From an uncultured Bacteroides sp. (GTDB lineage: Bacteria > Bacteroidota > Bacteroidia > Bacteroidales > Bacteroidaceae), in contig CABUKU010000014.1 of the NCBI GenBank assembly GCA_902492205.1, positions 19,889 to 83,888 of the forward strand: 64,000 nt of DNA, given 5' to 3'. The position numbers and the translations under genes are program-made. Of this stretch, positions 53,224 through 62,921 are shown one piece after another (position 1 is the first letter of the stretch; the number at the start of each line of letters is the position of its first letter). Under the pieces are notes generated by a model. The model was not told the origin of the DNA and did not search any database. It saw only the letters and a list, made by a program, of their open reading frames with translations.

Positions 53224-53778
53224 TTACTTCAATAGTTCGTCAATTTTATCAACCAAGCTATTAAACTCTTTTTCGTTATATAGACGAGTCAATTTTACTA
53301 TTTTGCCATCTCGATCAATTAAAACATTACGAGTGATACCAGAGTTACGTAATGCATATTTTGCATATATATCAGCTCCAGGATCCAATCCTAACGGATA
53401 AGTAACTCCTGTTTGTTTTGCAAAAGCAAGTACTTTATCAAGAGGCTCATCCCGATCTATTCCTATCAACACAAAATCAGGATTATTATTATGTTTCTGC
53501 CAAATATCTTTTTCAATGAAAGGCATTTCTTTACGACATACGCCACACCAACTTGCAGTGAACTGAAGCATTATAACTTTCCCACGAAGATCAGATAAGC
53601 GTATTTTCTTACCATCAGTAAGAGTTATTGTAAAGTCAGGAGCCTCATCTCCTATTTTCACAATATAACCCGTACTATCAGCAACAACTACATCCGATAC
53701 TTTTGTCTGCTGTGCCTTTGATTGGAAAGCAATAGTCAAGAACAGTATTCCCAACATACATATTAAGCCTTTTCTCAT
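53224..53778 (-). CDS. TlpA/ResA-like thioredoxin-family protein
   Basis: A 184-residue exported protein (signal peptide 1-22) with an AhpC/TSA-type thioredoxin fold: GDEAPDFTITLTDGKKIRLSDLRGKVIMLQFTASWCGVC in pieces, with Cys78 and Cys81 as the active-site pair, and GVTYPLGLDPG. It probably works as a periplasmic thiol reductase. It lies 9 bp after the GDPD gene and just upstream of the SusC/D operon, which also ends in a TlpA-like gene. It may serve the same substrate system. Confidence 0.88.
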   Translation of the reverse strand: MRKGLICMLGILFLTIAFQSKAQQTKVSDVVVADSTGYIVKIGDEAPDFTITLTDGKKIRLSDLRGKVIMLQFTASWCGVCRKEMPFIEKDIWQKHNNNPDFVLIGIDRDEPLDKVLAFAKQTGVTYPLGLDPGADIYAKYALRNSGITRNVLIDRDGKIVKLTRLYNEKEFNSLVDKIDELLK

Positions 53779-53787
53779 ACTTTTATA

Positions 53788-54600
53788 TTATTTAGAATTA
53801 TAAATATACTCCATTATAAACTCTTTAGGATAATCTGTTGCTACAATATCAACTCCTAACTCCATTGCCTTTTCATAATCTTTAGTTTTATCTTCAGAAC
53901 CTAAGACTAAAGCTAGAATCTTCATATTATATTTCCTACATTTCTTTACAAGCTCAGGAGTCAAAATATTGATTTTAATTACAGCTATTCCAGGCTTCAA
54001 CTCCATTGCCAATCTATCTAACGATTCCTCATCATGCATATAAACTTGTAATGATTTTACATCCGGAGCAATGGAAATGAAATGCTTCGCTATTTCTTCT
54101 GAATGAAATGCAAAACAACAATTTTCCCACATATCTTCTGAGTTGACTAAATCCAACAACTTATTTAAATCACCACTACGATAATCTATTGTAATTTTCA
54201 AGCCACTCCCTTTAGCTTTACGAAGCACATCTGTCAAACGTGGTACATGCTGGCCTTTAAATTCCTCTCCAAACCAACTCCCAGCATCTAATGTGTCAAC
54301 ATCAACTGAATACCAATCTTTTATATTTCCACTTCCATTCGTTGTTCTGTCAAGAGTCGCATCATGTAATATATAGAACACACTATCTTTACTTATACAA
54401 ACATCGCATTCCATATAATCGACTTTATACCTAATGCAGGAATCTATTGATGCTAATGTATTTTCCGGAGTTATGGACATCATTCCCCTATGTCCGCTAA
54501 CTAAAGGAGGCTGCTTTTCTTTTTTGCAAGAACTTATCATCAAAGATGTGCAAGCAAACAAAAACATCAATGAACTTAATAATAGAGTTCTTTTCATCAT
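53788..54600 (-). CDS. Glycerophosphodiester phosphodiesterase lipoprotein
   Basis: Start ATG 54600 (or the adjacent ATG 54597) gives a lipoprotein signal (MISSC). GDPD motifs: SGHRGMMSITPENT (catalytic His-Arg), MECDVCISKDSVFYILHD (metal Glu/Asp and the second catalytic His) and the barrel strand GIAVIKINILTPE. The 270-residue enzyme should release sn-glycerol-3-phosphate from glycerophosphodiesters outside the inner membrane. First gene of an operon with TlpA; promoter at 54627. Confidence 0.92.
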   Translation of the reverse strand: MMKRTLLLSSLMFLFACTSLMISSCKKEKQPPLVSGHRGMMSITPENTLASIDSCIRYKVDYMECDVCISKDSVFYILHDATLDRTTNGSGNIKDWYSVDVDTLDAGSWFGEEFKGQHVPRLTDVLRKAKGSGLKITIDYRSGDLNKLLDLVNSEDMWENCCFAFHSEEIAKHFISIAPDVKSLQVYMHDEESLDRLAMELKPGIAVIKINILTPELVKKCRKYNMKILALVLGSEDKTKDYEKAMELGVDIVATDYPKEFIMEYIYNSK

Positions 54601-54626
54601 TTTGTTATATTTTTCAATAAATTGAG

Positions 54627-54634
54627 CAAATATA
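54627..54634 (-). promoter_or_regulatory. -7 promoter element of the GDPD-TlpA operon
   Basis: The minus strand reads TATATTTG, a full TAnnTTTG match, 27 bp before ATG 54600. Confidence 0.55.
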
Positions 54635-54715
54635 GCCACAATAATTCACAATTCCATCCATGTTAAAACAAAAAAAGAGACTCTGAATAAATCAAAATCT
54701 CTTTTCTCATCTAGG

Positions 54716-54790
<75 letters not shown>

Positions 54791-54861
54791 ATGTTGCTCT
54801 TTTCTTAAGCGATGCAAAGATAGGTATTATCTTTTATTCTGCAAATATTTTAGGTAATATT

Positions 54862-55941
54862 TTATTCAAAAATATATTCTTTTATTTCCATATTGTGTTC
54901 ATCAAACAGCCTTTTAGAATCCTTCTCAAAGATACTCAGCATATTAGCTTCCATTGGCATTAACTTCTCTTTTGGAAAAGAAACCGGATATAAAATAAAC
55001 TTTTTCTTTCCATTAAGACTTGGACGGGAAGTCCACACCAGACGATAACCGCAATTATCTATTCTAACAATCCTATTTCGTTTCTTTAATTCCAACCAAA
55101 ACATAGCCCCTCCGTCAGTTCTACGTACAGACATGTTCGAAATAAAATTACCTAAAGAATAAACTACTATATTTTCTTCAAACGAATCATTACGTTTACG
55201 CCGTTCCATAGGTTGAAGCACATGAGGATGCGAACCGATTATATGGCTCACACCTTGTGCCAAAAGCCAATCAGCAAGTTCTTTTTGTTCTCTGTCAGGC
55301 ATTGATTGATATTCTATTCCCCAATGAATACATACAACAATAGCATCGGGACGATAGCTTTTCGACTTCACTATATCACGCTTCATTACTTCCTTATTAA
55401 TATAATTCACGACATTAGGAAATTGTACTTCAATACCGTTAGTACCGTAAGTGTAATTCAGCAAAGCAATGCGGAAACCATTCTTATTTATTAATAAAGG
55501 AGTGTTTTCACCACGCATTTCCTTATTCATATAGGTACCGATATGTGGTATCTTCAAAGAATCAAGCATCATAATAGTACGCTCCATTCCTTTCTTACCC
55601 GTATCAAGACAATGATTATTGGCCGTCAACAATATATCAAAACCGGCATCCTTTATCGCATACAAATACTCATCAGGAGCACTAAAAGCGGGGTACCCCT
55701 TATATGGCTTTCCTCCAAAAGTCACTTCAAGATTAGCAATTGCCACATCCGCCCTACTAATTTCTTCTTTTACATATTTAAAGCAGTCAGTATAATCATA
55801 CCTCCCTTCACAGTTTTTTGCTACATCAATTTGTGCCTTATGCTGCATTAAATCTCCGGCAAAAAGTAAGGTTATCTTCTCTTGTGAATAAGAGAAAACA
55901 GCTACAAATATGAAAATAAGAAAAAAGTAAATCGGTTTCAT
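54862..55941 (-). CDS. CapA-family protein (poly-gamma-glutamate synthesis/phosphatase-like)
   Basis: Start ATG 55941 gives a signal peptide (MKPIYFFLIFIFVAVFSYSQ) and a 359-residue product; a frame from 55989 has no support. The metallophosphatase-like CapA motifs are LLFAGDLMQHK, TANNHCLDTGKKG, CIHWGIEYQ and IIGSHPHVLQPME. Family members take part in capsular poly-gamma-glutamate export or release. No other cap genes are nearby, so the role here is open. It lies between tRNA-His and the ffh-folD operon. Confidence 0.88.
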   Translation of the reverse strand: MKPIYFFLIFIFVAVFSYSQEKITLLFAGDLMQHKAQIDVAKNCEGRYDYTDCFKYVKEEISRADVAIANLEVTFGGKPYKGYPAFSAPDEYLYAIKDAGFDILLTANNHCLDTGKKGMERTIMMLDSLKIPHIGTYMNKEMRGENTPLLINKNGFRIALLNYTYGTNGIEVQFPNVVNYINKEVMKRDIVKSKSYRPDAIVVCIHWGIEYQSMPDREQKELADWLLAQGVSHIIGSHPHVLQPMERRKRNDSFEENIVVYSLGNFISNMSVRRTDGGAMFWLELKKRNRIVRIDNCGYRLVWTSRPSLNGKKKFILYPVSFPKEKLMPMEANMLSIFEKDSKRLFDEHNMEIKEYIFE

Positions 55942-55964
55942 GGAAAGTTGATTTACGCAAATAA

Positions 55965-56001
55965 AGAAAAACAATAAGGGCAGACTCATGCCTGCCCTTA
56001 T
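55965..56001 (-). terminator. Terminator of the ffh-folD operon
   Basis: Stem TAAGGGCAG (55975-55983) and CTGCCCTTA (55992-56000) with an 8-nt loop. On the minus strand a T-rich run follows. It lies 15 bp after the folD stop codon. Confidence 0.8.
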
Positions 56002-56015
56002 AATAATATAGGTAA

Positions 56016-56897
56016 TTACTTATAAATTTCTTTCTTACCTGCTAAAAGAGTATTCCGCATCAGCGAAACAATAGTCATAGGTCCTACTCCACCGGGAACA
56101 GGAGTAATAAAGGAACACTTCGGAGCTACTTCATCAAACATCACATCACCCGTTAATTTAAAACCGGACTTTTTTGAAGCATCCGGAACACGGGTTGTAC
56201 CAACATCTATCACCACCGCTCCTTCTTTTACCATATCTGCTTTCACAAAGTTAGGCTGTCCCAATGCAGCAATGATAATATCCGCTTCACGGCATTCTTT
56301 AACCAAGTCCTTAGAGCGACTATGACAAACAGTAACCGTAGCATCTCCCGGATAAGCCTTCTGCATCATCAACATAGCCATTGGTTTGCCCACAATGTTA
56401 CTTCTTCCGAGCACTACGCATTTCTTTCCGGAAGTTTCTATCTTATAACGTTTCAACAATTCCAGAATTCCATTCGGAGTAGCCGATATATAACAAGGTA
56501 ATCCGATAGACATGCGTCCGACATTGATAGGATGAAAACCATCTACATCTTTACGGTAATCAATTGTTTCGATAACCTTCTGTTCCGAGATGTGTTTAGG
56601 GAGTGGCAACTGTACAATAAAACCATCCACATCTTTATCCTCATTCAGTTCCTTTACTCTTCTTAAAAGTTCTTCTTCAGTTACATCTGCTTCATAACGG
56701 ATCAAAGTCGATTTGAAACCACATGCTTCGCAAGCTTTTACTTTGGCAGCAACATAAGTTTCGCTACCTCCGTCATGTCCCACAAGAATGGCTGCTAAAT
56801 GAGGACGTTTACCTCCTCTAGCCAAAAGTTCAAGAACTTCAAAGGCTATCTCCTTCTTTACTTGCTCTGAAATAGCTTTTCCGTCTATTAATGTCAT
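56016..56897 (-). CDS. folD: Bifunctional methylene-THF dehydrogenase/cyclohydrolase
   Basis: A 293-residue folate enzyme that interconverts 5,10-methylene- and 10-formyl-THF. Signatures: YVAAKVKACEACGF (catalytic Lys), VDGFIVQLPLPKH, the CVVLGRSNIVGKPMAMLMM Rossmann segment and the C-terminal TPVPGGVGPMTI. Full length. It is the second gene after ffh, 22 bp on, and ends at a terminator. Confidence 0.97.
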   Translation of the reverse strand: MTLIDGKAISEQVKKEIAFEVLELLARGGKRPHLAAILVGHDGGSETYVAAKVKACEACGFKSTLIRYEADVTEEELLRRVKELNEDKDVDGFIVQLPLPKHISEQKVIETIDYRKDVDGFHPINVGRMSIGLPCYISATPNGILELLKRYKIETSGKKCVVLGRSNIVGKPMAMLMMQKAYPGDATVTVCHSRSKDLVKECREADIIIAALGQPNFVKADMVKEGAVVIDVGTTRVPDASKKSGFKLTGDVMFDEVAPKCSFITPVPGGVGPMTIVSLMRNTLLAGKKEIYK

Positions 56898-56919
56898 AAG
56901 CTACTGTGTTTTTATAGGA

Positions 56920-58242
56920 TTATTTTTTCATTTTAGGCATCAGCTTCGCTGCTTTACTTGAAGTAACCATTTTCATCATTTTGCGAGTCTGATCAAATTG
57001 CTTCAATAAGCGGTTTACTTCCTGGATAGTAGTTCCACTACCTTTAGCAATGCGTGTACGGCGTGAACCGTTCAGCAATTCCGGGTTAGAACGTTCCGCA
57101 GGAGTCATTGAGTAAATAATTGCTTCAATACTCTTGAAAGCGTTATCGTCAATATCAATATCCTTGATAGCCTTACCTACTCCCGGAATCATAGAAGCCA
57201 AATCTTTCAGATTACCCATTTTCTTAATCTGAGCTATCTGAGCAAGGAAGTCATTGAAATCAAATTGATTCTTGGCTATTTTCTTTTGCAAACGCTTTGC
57301 TTCTTCTTCATCATATTGTTCCTGAGCACGTTCTACCAAAGAAACAATATCACCCATACCCAAGATACGGTCTGCCATACGTTGAGGGTGGAATTGATCT
57401 ACCGCATCCAGCTTTTCACCTGTACCGACAAACTTAATCGGCTTGTTAACAACCGAACGAATAGAAAGAGCCGCACCACCACGGGTATCACCATCCAATT
57501 TGGTAAGTACCACACCGTCGAAATCCAAACGATCATTAAATTCTTTAGCAGTATTTACAGCATCCTGACCTGTCATCGAGTCAACAACAAACAAAATTTC
57601 ATCCGGTTGGATAGCCGCCTTAATAGCTGCAATCTCATTCATCATTTGTTCGTCTACGGCCAAACGTCCGGCTGTATCGACAATTACCAAATCATATCCT
57701 TTTGCTTTAGCTTCTTTTATGGCATTTTGAGCAATACTTACAGGATCTTTGCTGTCTATTTCCGAATAAACAGGAACTTCCACCTGTTCTCCCAATACTC
57801 TCAACTGTTCGATAGCAGCAGGACGGTAAACGTCACAAGCTACAAGTAGAGGCTTCTTGCTACGTTTGCTTTTCAGCATTTTTGCAAGCTTACCGGAGAA
57901 GGTGGTTTTACCGGAACCTTGTAAACCGGACATTAAAATAACAGCAGGATTACCTTTCAAATCAATATCCACAGTTTCACCACCCATCAACTGAGTTAAC
58001 TCATCGTGAACGATTTTCACCATTAACTGACTTGGCTTCACCGCTGTCAATACATTCTGTCCCAATGCCTTTTCTTTTACAGTATCAGTAAAAGTTTTAG
58101 CTACTTTATAGTTTACGTCGGCGTCTAAGAGAGCTTTACGCACATCTTTCAACGTTTCCGCCACATTAATTTCGGTGATTTTTCCTTCACCTTTCAGAAT
58201 CTTAAACGACCTCTCAAGTCTGTCACTTAAATTATCGAACAT
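56920..58242 (-). CDS. ffh: Signal recognition particle protein
   Basis: A 440-residue SRP54 GTPase. The G1 motif GLQGSGKTT is at residues 106-114, then VACDVYRPAAIEQL, DTAGR and TKLDGDTRGGAALS. The methionine-rich M domain (~300-440) ends MKMVTSSKAAKLMPKMKK and binds 4.5S RNA and signal peptides. It is the first gene of the ffh-folD operon, with a promoter at 58278. The 4.5S RNA gene is not seen in this window. Confidence 0.97.
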   Translation of the reverse strand: MFDNLSDRLERSFKILKGEGKITEINVAETLKDVRKALLDADVNYKVAKTFTDTVKEKALGQNVLTAVKPSQLMVKIVHDELTQLMGGETVDIDLKGNPAVILMSGLQGSGKTTFSGKLAKMLKSKRSKKPLLVACDVYRPAAIEQLRVLGEQVEVPVYSEIDSKDPVSIAQNAIKEAKAKGYDLVIVDTAGRLAVDEQMMNEIAAIKAAIQPDEILFVVDSMTGQDAVNTAKEFNDRLDFDGVVLTKLDGDTRGGAALSIRSVVNKPIKFVGTGEKLDAVDQFHPQRMADRILGMGDIVSLVERAQEQYDEEEAKRLQKKIAKNQFDFNDFLAQIAQIKKMGNLKDLASMIPGVGKAIKDIDIDDNAFKSIEAIIYSMTPAERSNPELLNGSRRTRIAKGSGTTIQEVNRLLKQFDQTRKMMKMVTSSKAAKLMPKMKK

Positions 58243-58277
58243 ATCTTAATCTTATTATATTACTTTAGTTAGGGACG

Positions 58278-58285
58278 CAAAAATA
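58278..58285 (-). promoter_or_regulatory. -7 promoter element of the ffh-folD operon
   Basis: The minus strand reads TATTTTTG, a full TAnnTTTG match, 36 bp before ATG 58242. Confidence 0.55.
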
Positions 58286-58302
58286 CAAATTTATTACGGA
58301 CT

Positions 58303-59625
58303 TTATATCTTTTTATTCTGCCATTTTGCTTTTTTGAGATAAATATAACTCGTAATCAGCAAGAAGGAGTAATAAATAATCTCTGTACCGAAGCAAATCT
58401 CTACGGGAGCCTGCATATAAAGCCCCACAAAAAAGACATAAGACACATAAATAACCAGAGTTATCATTTCCAGCAATAATGCGGAACGTGTGTTTCCTGT
58501 CCCGGAAATTCCATTAAAGAACACATTCGCCACGGAAGCCACCAACATGGCTACACAGATAACATACACCGAACTTACAGCCTCGGTTATCAATGTCTGA
58601 TCGTTAGTATACACAGATAATATGGCATGGGGGAACAATGCCGTAAATGCCACGCAACACAACATGATAATAAACGATAGCTTGGCAATCTTCCTGATAA
58701 TAGAAACGACCTGATTCACTCCACCGGCCCCGATAGCATTACTTACAAACGAGTTTGTTGTGGTTGACAGTGAACTGACCGGAATCAACATGACAATATA
58801 CACGCTTCTCACAATGTTGGCAATAGCCAACTGACGTTCTCCCAAGCGCTCCACTGCCACAAAGAATACAAACCATGTACCCATTGAAAGGAAATATTGC
58901 AACATGGTAAAGCAGGAGATATTAAGGATTCTCATCAATAACTCCGGATTGAAAGAGCGTAAATGATTTAATCCGTATTTCTTCAAATCAACTGTCACAT
59001 AAGTATATATCATAAAGAAGAGAATGGAACTTCCCTCTGCAATAACCGAAGCAATAGCTGCCCCCTTAATACCCATTTCCGGGAAACCAAACTTACCAAA
59101 TACAAGTACATAATCAAGTATCACATTAGTGATAGCCATTACCACAGCATTGATAGTCAACACTTTTGTTCGTGTTATACCAATGTAAAGAGCACGGAAC
59201 ATCACATTTACGAAAGAGAAAAAGAATCCGTAGATACGCCAGTCTATAAACTCCATCGTTCCTTCCAACACCTTTTCCGATGAAATCATGACGCCCATAA
59301 TATCCTGTGCAAAGGCTCTCGACAAACCGAAAAGCAATGCTGCCATTGCCAACAGGAAGAAAACACCCTGTATCATCACCGGACCTACATCCTGATAACG
59401 TCCTTCCCCGTTTCTGCGGGCAATGACAATTTGTGAACCCGTACTAAATCCGAAAGCTATCGTGAAGATACAGATATAGTAAAGCCCACCCATGGCGGAT
59501 GCACCAAGCGCTACCTCTCCAACTCTACCGAGAAAGGCTGTATCGGTCACATTTATAACATTTTGCGCCAGCAAACTTAAAAGTATAGGATAACTGACGT
59601 TCCATATTTGTTTATTAGTATACAT
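58303..59625 (-). CDS. MATE-family efflux transporter
   Basis: Start ATG 59625 (440 residues); a frame from 59679 would extend past the promoter at 59657 and is rejected. Twelve hydrophobic helices are expected. MATE landmarks are VTDTAFLGRVGEVALGASAMGG after helix 1, SQIVIARRNGEGR and NSFVSNAIGAGG in the second half. It exports organic cations or drugs with Na+ or H+ exchange; the substrate is unknown. Single gene. Confidence 0.93.
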   Translation of the reverse strand: MYTNKQIWNVSYPILLSLLAQNVINVTDTAFLGRVGEVALGASAMGGLYYICIFTIAFGFSTGSQIVIARRNGEGRYQDVGPVMIQGVFFLLAMAALLFGLSRAFAQDIMGVMISSEKVLEGTMEFIDWRIYGFFFSFVNVMFRALYIGITRTKVLTINAVVMAITNVILDYVLVFGKFGFPEMGIKGAAIASVIAEGSSILFFMIYTYVTVDLKKYGLNHLRSFNPELLMRILNISCFTMLQYFLSMGTWFVFFVAVERLGERQLAIANIVRSVYIVMLIPVSSLSTTTNSFVSNAIGAGGVNQVVSIIRKIAKLSFIIMLCCVAFTALFPHAILSVYTNDQTLITEAVSSVYVICVAMLVASVANVFFNGISGTGNTRSALLLEMITLVIYVSYVFFVGLYMQAPVEICFGTEIIYYSFLLITSYIYLKKAKWQNKKI

Positions 59626-59656
59626 ACCAAAAAAGTTTAGGGATTCAAAAAGGGCA

Positions 59657-59664
59657 CAAAGGTA
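59657..59664 (-). promoter_or_regulatory. -7 promoter element of the MATE gene
   Basis: The minus strand reads TACCTTTG, a full TAnnTTTG match, 31 bp before ATG 59625. Confidence 0.55.
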
Positions 59665-59798
59665 CAACTTTTCCTTCAATTCCTTTATGAGTCTTATGTC
59701 CGAACCATAATAATTAACTTTTTTATGCTGAATAAGGGAGTAGTATTCAAATTTAATCTTTACTTTTATGGCAATAAACTAAAGACAGTCATTCTTCC

Positions 59799-61163
59799 AT
59801 GACACACAAAAAGATAGTAAGAATAACAGCTGCGGGAGCTTTAATAATCTTTTTTATCGGCATCTGCTTCTTTTTCTTCAGCAAACTGCAAGCTCAGAAA
59901 GAAGAAGCGGCTACGGATTTATATGCTTCCGTTCCAAGAAACTGCACGGCTATCATAGAAACCGGAAGAATTTATAACCTCATCAGCGAGCTTTCCGACT
60001 TCCGGCAAACCGCCCATACTCCTCCCATTCCTGAGATTTCCCCTCTCTTTTCCTTATTAAAGCAAAACCTAACTGCCGGCGAAGGGAAAAGTTTAGGAAA
60101 GAAAATCGACAAAATATTGATTAGCTTTCATTCACCCGATACAGATAGTAAAAACCAAGTTGTTTATTGCAGATTAATATCTTCTGTAAACGAACAAACA
60201 GAAACGCTTATCGGCAATGTACTTTCGCCTTTTCCTCCTAAGAAATATATCTATAAAGGAAAAGAAATCATTATTTATCCTCTGAAAGATTCGGAATTTA
60301 TCGCCTGTTATTCTTCCGATGGATTTTTAGCAATGAGCTATCAAAAGAAACTTATCGAGAAAGTCATAGACACGCGCCTGTCCGGTAAATCTATTTTAAA
60401 AGACAGGACTTTTACCCATTCCAAAGACAGCAAAAGGGTAAATACCACAGCTTCATTTTATGTTCGTTATCCACAATCGGACAAATGGACTGAATTTGAC
60501 ATAAAGTTAAGTGATAAAACCGTTTATATATCAGGTATATGTAACGCCAACAGTAACGAACAAGAACCAATTTATATCCCTTCAGACAAAAAGCTGCCCC
60601 GATTCACTGTTTACTTATATCAAACAGCATCCCGGCAAGACAGTATTCTTCCGGAAAACAGAGTTCATTGTTTATTTTATGCGGATGATACAAACAAGCA
60701 AATGCAAGGCATTGACTATTTACCAATAACAAACACAGAAGAAGCAGAAAAACTTAAAGCAAACCTGAAACAGTTCCGCTTCTACAAAACAAAGGACAGA
60801 TGGTACACCATCTATAATATGAAAGACCAATATGCCTGTTTCTATAAAGATGCTCTGGTGGTTGCTCCTAAAGATTCATGTATCTACAATTATATCTGCA
60901 ACATGGAGCGGGAAGATACATTGGAGTTGAATTGCTCTTACCAACAAATGCTTTCCAATGTAAACGAGAAATCGGATATGTTTCTGTTTGCCAATTTAGC
61001 AGACATTCTCAATCAACCTTCTTCTGCTGCACTGCAAATACCCGGTTTCTTTTTCCGGCATAAAGAATATTTCAAGCATTTTATGATGACTTTGCAGCTT
61101 ATTTACTCAGATGGCAAACAGTCTGTCAACATAGTGCTTCACTCTATTACCAAACCGTCATAA
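59799..61163 (+). CDS. Membrane-anchored protein of unknown function
   Basis: A 454-residue protein with one N-terminal transmembrane helix (about residues 9-29) and a large extracytoplasmic part. The mature part repeats a pattern of the type TAIIETGRIYNLISEL near its start and NRIDPL-like strands later; it could have a two-lobed fold, but no family motif is recognised. It is conserved-looking and not secreted as a lipoprotein. Its 3' end overlaps the convergent MBL gene by 25 bp. The role is unknown. Confidence 0.7.
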   Translation: MTHKKIVRITAAGALIIFFIGICFFFFSKLQAQKEEAATDLYASVPRNCTAIIETGRIYNLISELSDFRQTAHTPPIPEISPLFSLLKQNLTAGEGKSLGKKIDKILISFHSPDTDSKNQVVYCRLISSVNEQTETLIGNVLSPFPPKKYIYKGKEIIIYPLKDSEFIACYSSDGFLAMSYQKKLIEKVIDTRLSGKSILKDRTFTHSKDSKRVNTTASFYVRYPQSDKWTEFDIKLSDKTVYISGICNANSNEQEPIYIPSDKKLPRFTVYLYQTASRQDSILPENRVHCLFYADDTNKQMQGIDYLPITNTEEAEKLKANLKQFRFYKTKDRWYTIYNMKDQYACFYKDALVVAPKDSCIYNYICNMEREDTLELNCSYQQMLSNVNEKSDMFLFANLADILNQPSSAALQIPGFFFRHKEYFKHFMMTLQLIYSDGKQSVNIVLHSITKPS

Positions 61164-61891
61164 GCAAAGTGTACATTCTCCGGCAACAATTTCTCCGCCC
61201 CGGCATGTAAACCAATGTGATGGCTCATGTGGATGAAATATGTTTGCTTTGCTCCGATCCGCTTTGCGTTCTCCAAAGCCTGTTCCAGATTTTGATGTGT
61301 CATGTGCGATTCTATCCGCAAAGCATTCATGATAAGTACATCCAGTCCTTTCAGCTTTTCATATTCTTCTTCGGGCATTGTCAGCATATCGGTGATATAA
61401 GCAAAATCATTGATACGGTATCCCAAGATAGGCAAACGCCCATGCATCACTCTTATGGGAGTGACCTGCACCGAACCTATATTGAAAGGTTTATCGGGTT
61501 TCACATTCATCAACGATATTTTAGGTACTCCGGGGTATTTATGTTCTGCAAAGCAATAGGGCATTCTCATTTTCAGATTATGAGCTACATATTCTTCAGC
61601 ATAAACCGGAATTTCTCCCATACGGCAAAAAGGGCGTAAGTCATCCAATCCGCCCACATGGTCATAATGTTCATGGGAAATAAGCACGCCATCCAAACGC
61701 ATGTAGTGTTCCATCATTTGTTGCCTGAAATCGGGACCGCAATCCAACAATATGTTTTCCTGTTCCGTTTGAACCAACACCGATGTGCGCAGACGGTTAT
61801 CCCTCGGATCTTTTGAAGTACAAACTTCGCACCGGCAACCTATTTCAGGCACTCCGGTAGAAGTTCCGCTTCCCAATATCGTTATTTTCAT
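61139..61891 (-). CDS. MBL-fold metallo-hydrolase (PhnP-like)
   Basis: A 250-residue cytoplasmic beta-lactamase-fold enzyme. Metal ligands are in ISHEHYDHVGGLDDLR (HxHxDH variant HEHYDH), VMHGRLPILGY and YITDM, and the start LGSGTSTGVPEIGCRCEVC with a Cys-rich segment is that of PhnP-type phosphodiesterases. The reaction here is unproven: possibly a cyclic phosphodiesterase. It is just after murB (10 bp) and likely cotranscribed. Confidence 0.9.
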   Translation of the reverse strand: MKITILGSGTSTGVPEIGCRCEVCTSKDPRDNRLRTSVLVQTEQENILLDCGPDFRQQMMEHYMRLDGVLISHEHYDHVGGLDDLRPFCRMGEIPVYAEEYVAHNLKMRMPYCFAEHKYPGVPKISLMNVKPDKPFNIGSVQVTPIRVMHGRLPILGYRINDFAYITDMLTMPEEEYEKLKGLDVLIMNALRIESHMTHQNLEQALENAKRIGAKQTYFIHMSHHIGLHAGAEKLLPENVHFAYDGLVIE

Positions 61892-61901
61892 GTTCCGCTA
61901 C

Positions 61902-62915
61902 TTAAATAAAGTTCACTTCCGGGTGAATCTCTATCCCGAATTTATCTTTAACGGCTGCACAAACAGCATCCGAAAGCTTAATGACATCCTGCCCGGTGGC
62001 ACCGCCTTTGTTTACCAATACAAGTGCCTGTTTATCATGCACTCCGGCACGCCCCAACACCTTACCTTTCCATCCGCACTGGTCAATCATCCACCCGGCA
62101 GGTATCTTTATCCTTTCTTCATCCACCACATAAAAAGGCATCTTTTCATATACCTTTTGCAATGCTTCAAACTGCGCACGGGGCACAATGGGATTCATAA
62201 AGAAACTTCCGGCATTCCCTTCCACTTTAGGATCGGGCAATTTGCTTTCGCGAATGGCTATGATTGCCCGGCGGACAGTAGCAAGATTCACTTTATCATA
62301 CTTCTCCAATTCTGCTTTGATGTTTCCGTACTCAAGATTAAATACAGGATTCTTACTCAACCTGTAAGTAACATGGGTTACTATGTATTTGCCTTTCAGT
62401 TCATTCTTGAAAATGCTCTGACGATAAGAAAAACAACAATCTTCATTCGTAAAAGTTCTGTCATTCCCGGTTTCCACCTCTACGGTTTCCACCTTTGATA
62501 TGAGGTCTTTCGCCTCCACGCCATAAGCTCCGATATTCTGTACCGCACTTGCTCCCACTTCGCCCGGAATCAGAGACAGGTTCTCTGCTCCGCCCCAGCC
62601 TTGCGAAACACAATGAGCCACAAAATCATCCCACACTACGCCCGAACTTACACGTACATAGATGTCATTACCTTCTTCACCGGCCACTTCCATTTCCTTG
62701 ATTTGAGAATGAAGTATCGTCCCCGCATAATCGGCGGTGAACAACAGATTGCTCCCTCCCCCAATATGCAAAAAAGGCCGGGACGCAAATGCATCACGGC
62801 TCAATATATTTTTTAAATCCTCCACGGATGAATATTCTATGAATCTTGCGGCTTTTACATCTATGCCGAAAGTATTATACGGAAGAAGCGAGTAGTTCGC
62901 GTATTCTTTTATCAT
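61902..62915 (-). CDS. murB: UDP-N-acetylenolpyruvoylglucosamine reductase
   Basis: A 337-residue FAD enzyme of peptidoglycan synthesis (type I MurB, like E. coli). FAD-binding motifs are HIGGGSNLLF and ENLSLIPGEVGASAVQNIGAYGVE; the catalytic Ser lies in EGNAGSFFMNP and the acid in the closing HPEVNFI. Start ATG 62915 follows the DUF4348 gene by 6 bp; the MBL gene follows. The three form an operon. Confidence 0.96.
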   Translation of the reverse strand: MIKEYANYSLLPYNTFGIDVKAARFIEYSSVEDLKNILSRDAFASRPFLHIGGGSNLLFTADYAGTILHSQIKEMEVAGEEGNDIYVRVSSGVVWDDFVAHCVSQGWGGAENLSLIPGEVGASAVQNIGAYGVEAKDLISKVETVEVETGNDRTFTNEDCCFSYRQSIFKNELKGKYIVTHVTYRLSKNPVFNLEYGNIKAELEKYDKVNLATVRRAIIAIRESKLPDPKVEGNAGSFFMNPIVPRAQFEALQKVYEKMPFYVVDEERIKIPAGWMIDQCGWKGKVLGRAGVHDKQALVLVNKGGATGQDVIKLSDAVCAAVKDKFGIEIHPEVNFI

Positions 62916-62921
62916 TCTGAT

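Noticed and set aside
58243..58302. 4.5S SRP RNA next to ffh
   Set aside because: The gap is only 60 bp and contains a promoter, not an SRP RNA hairpin.
59001..59020. Another copy of the GACARYTGTC core near the MATE gene
   Set aside because: Only a half match (AACTGTCAC) inside coding sequence, with no second unit at 22 bp.
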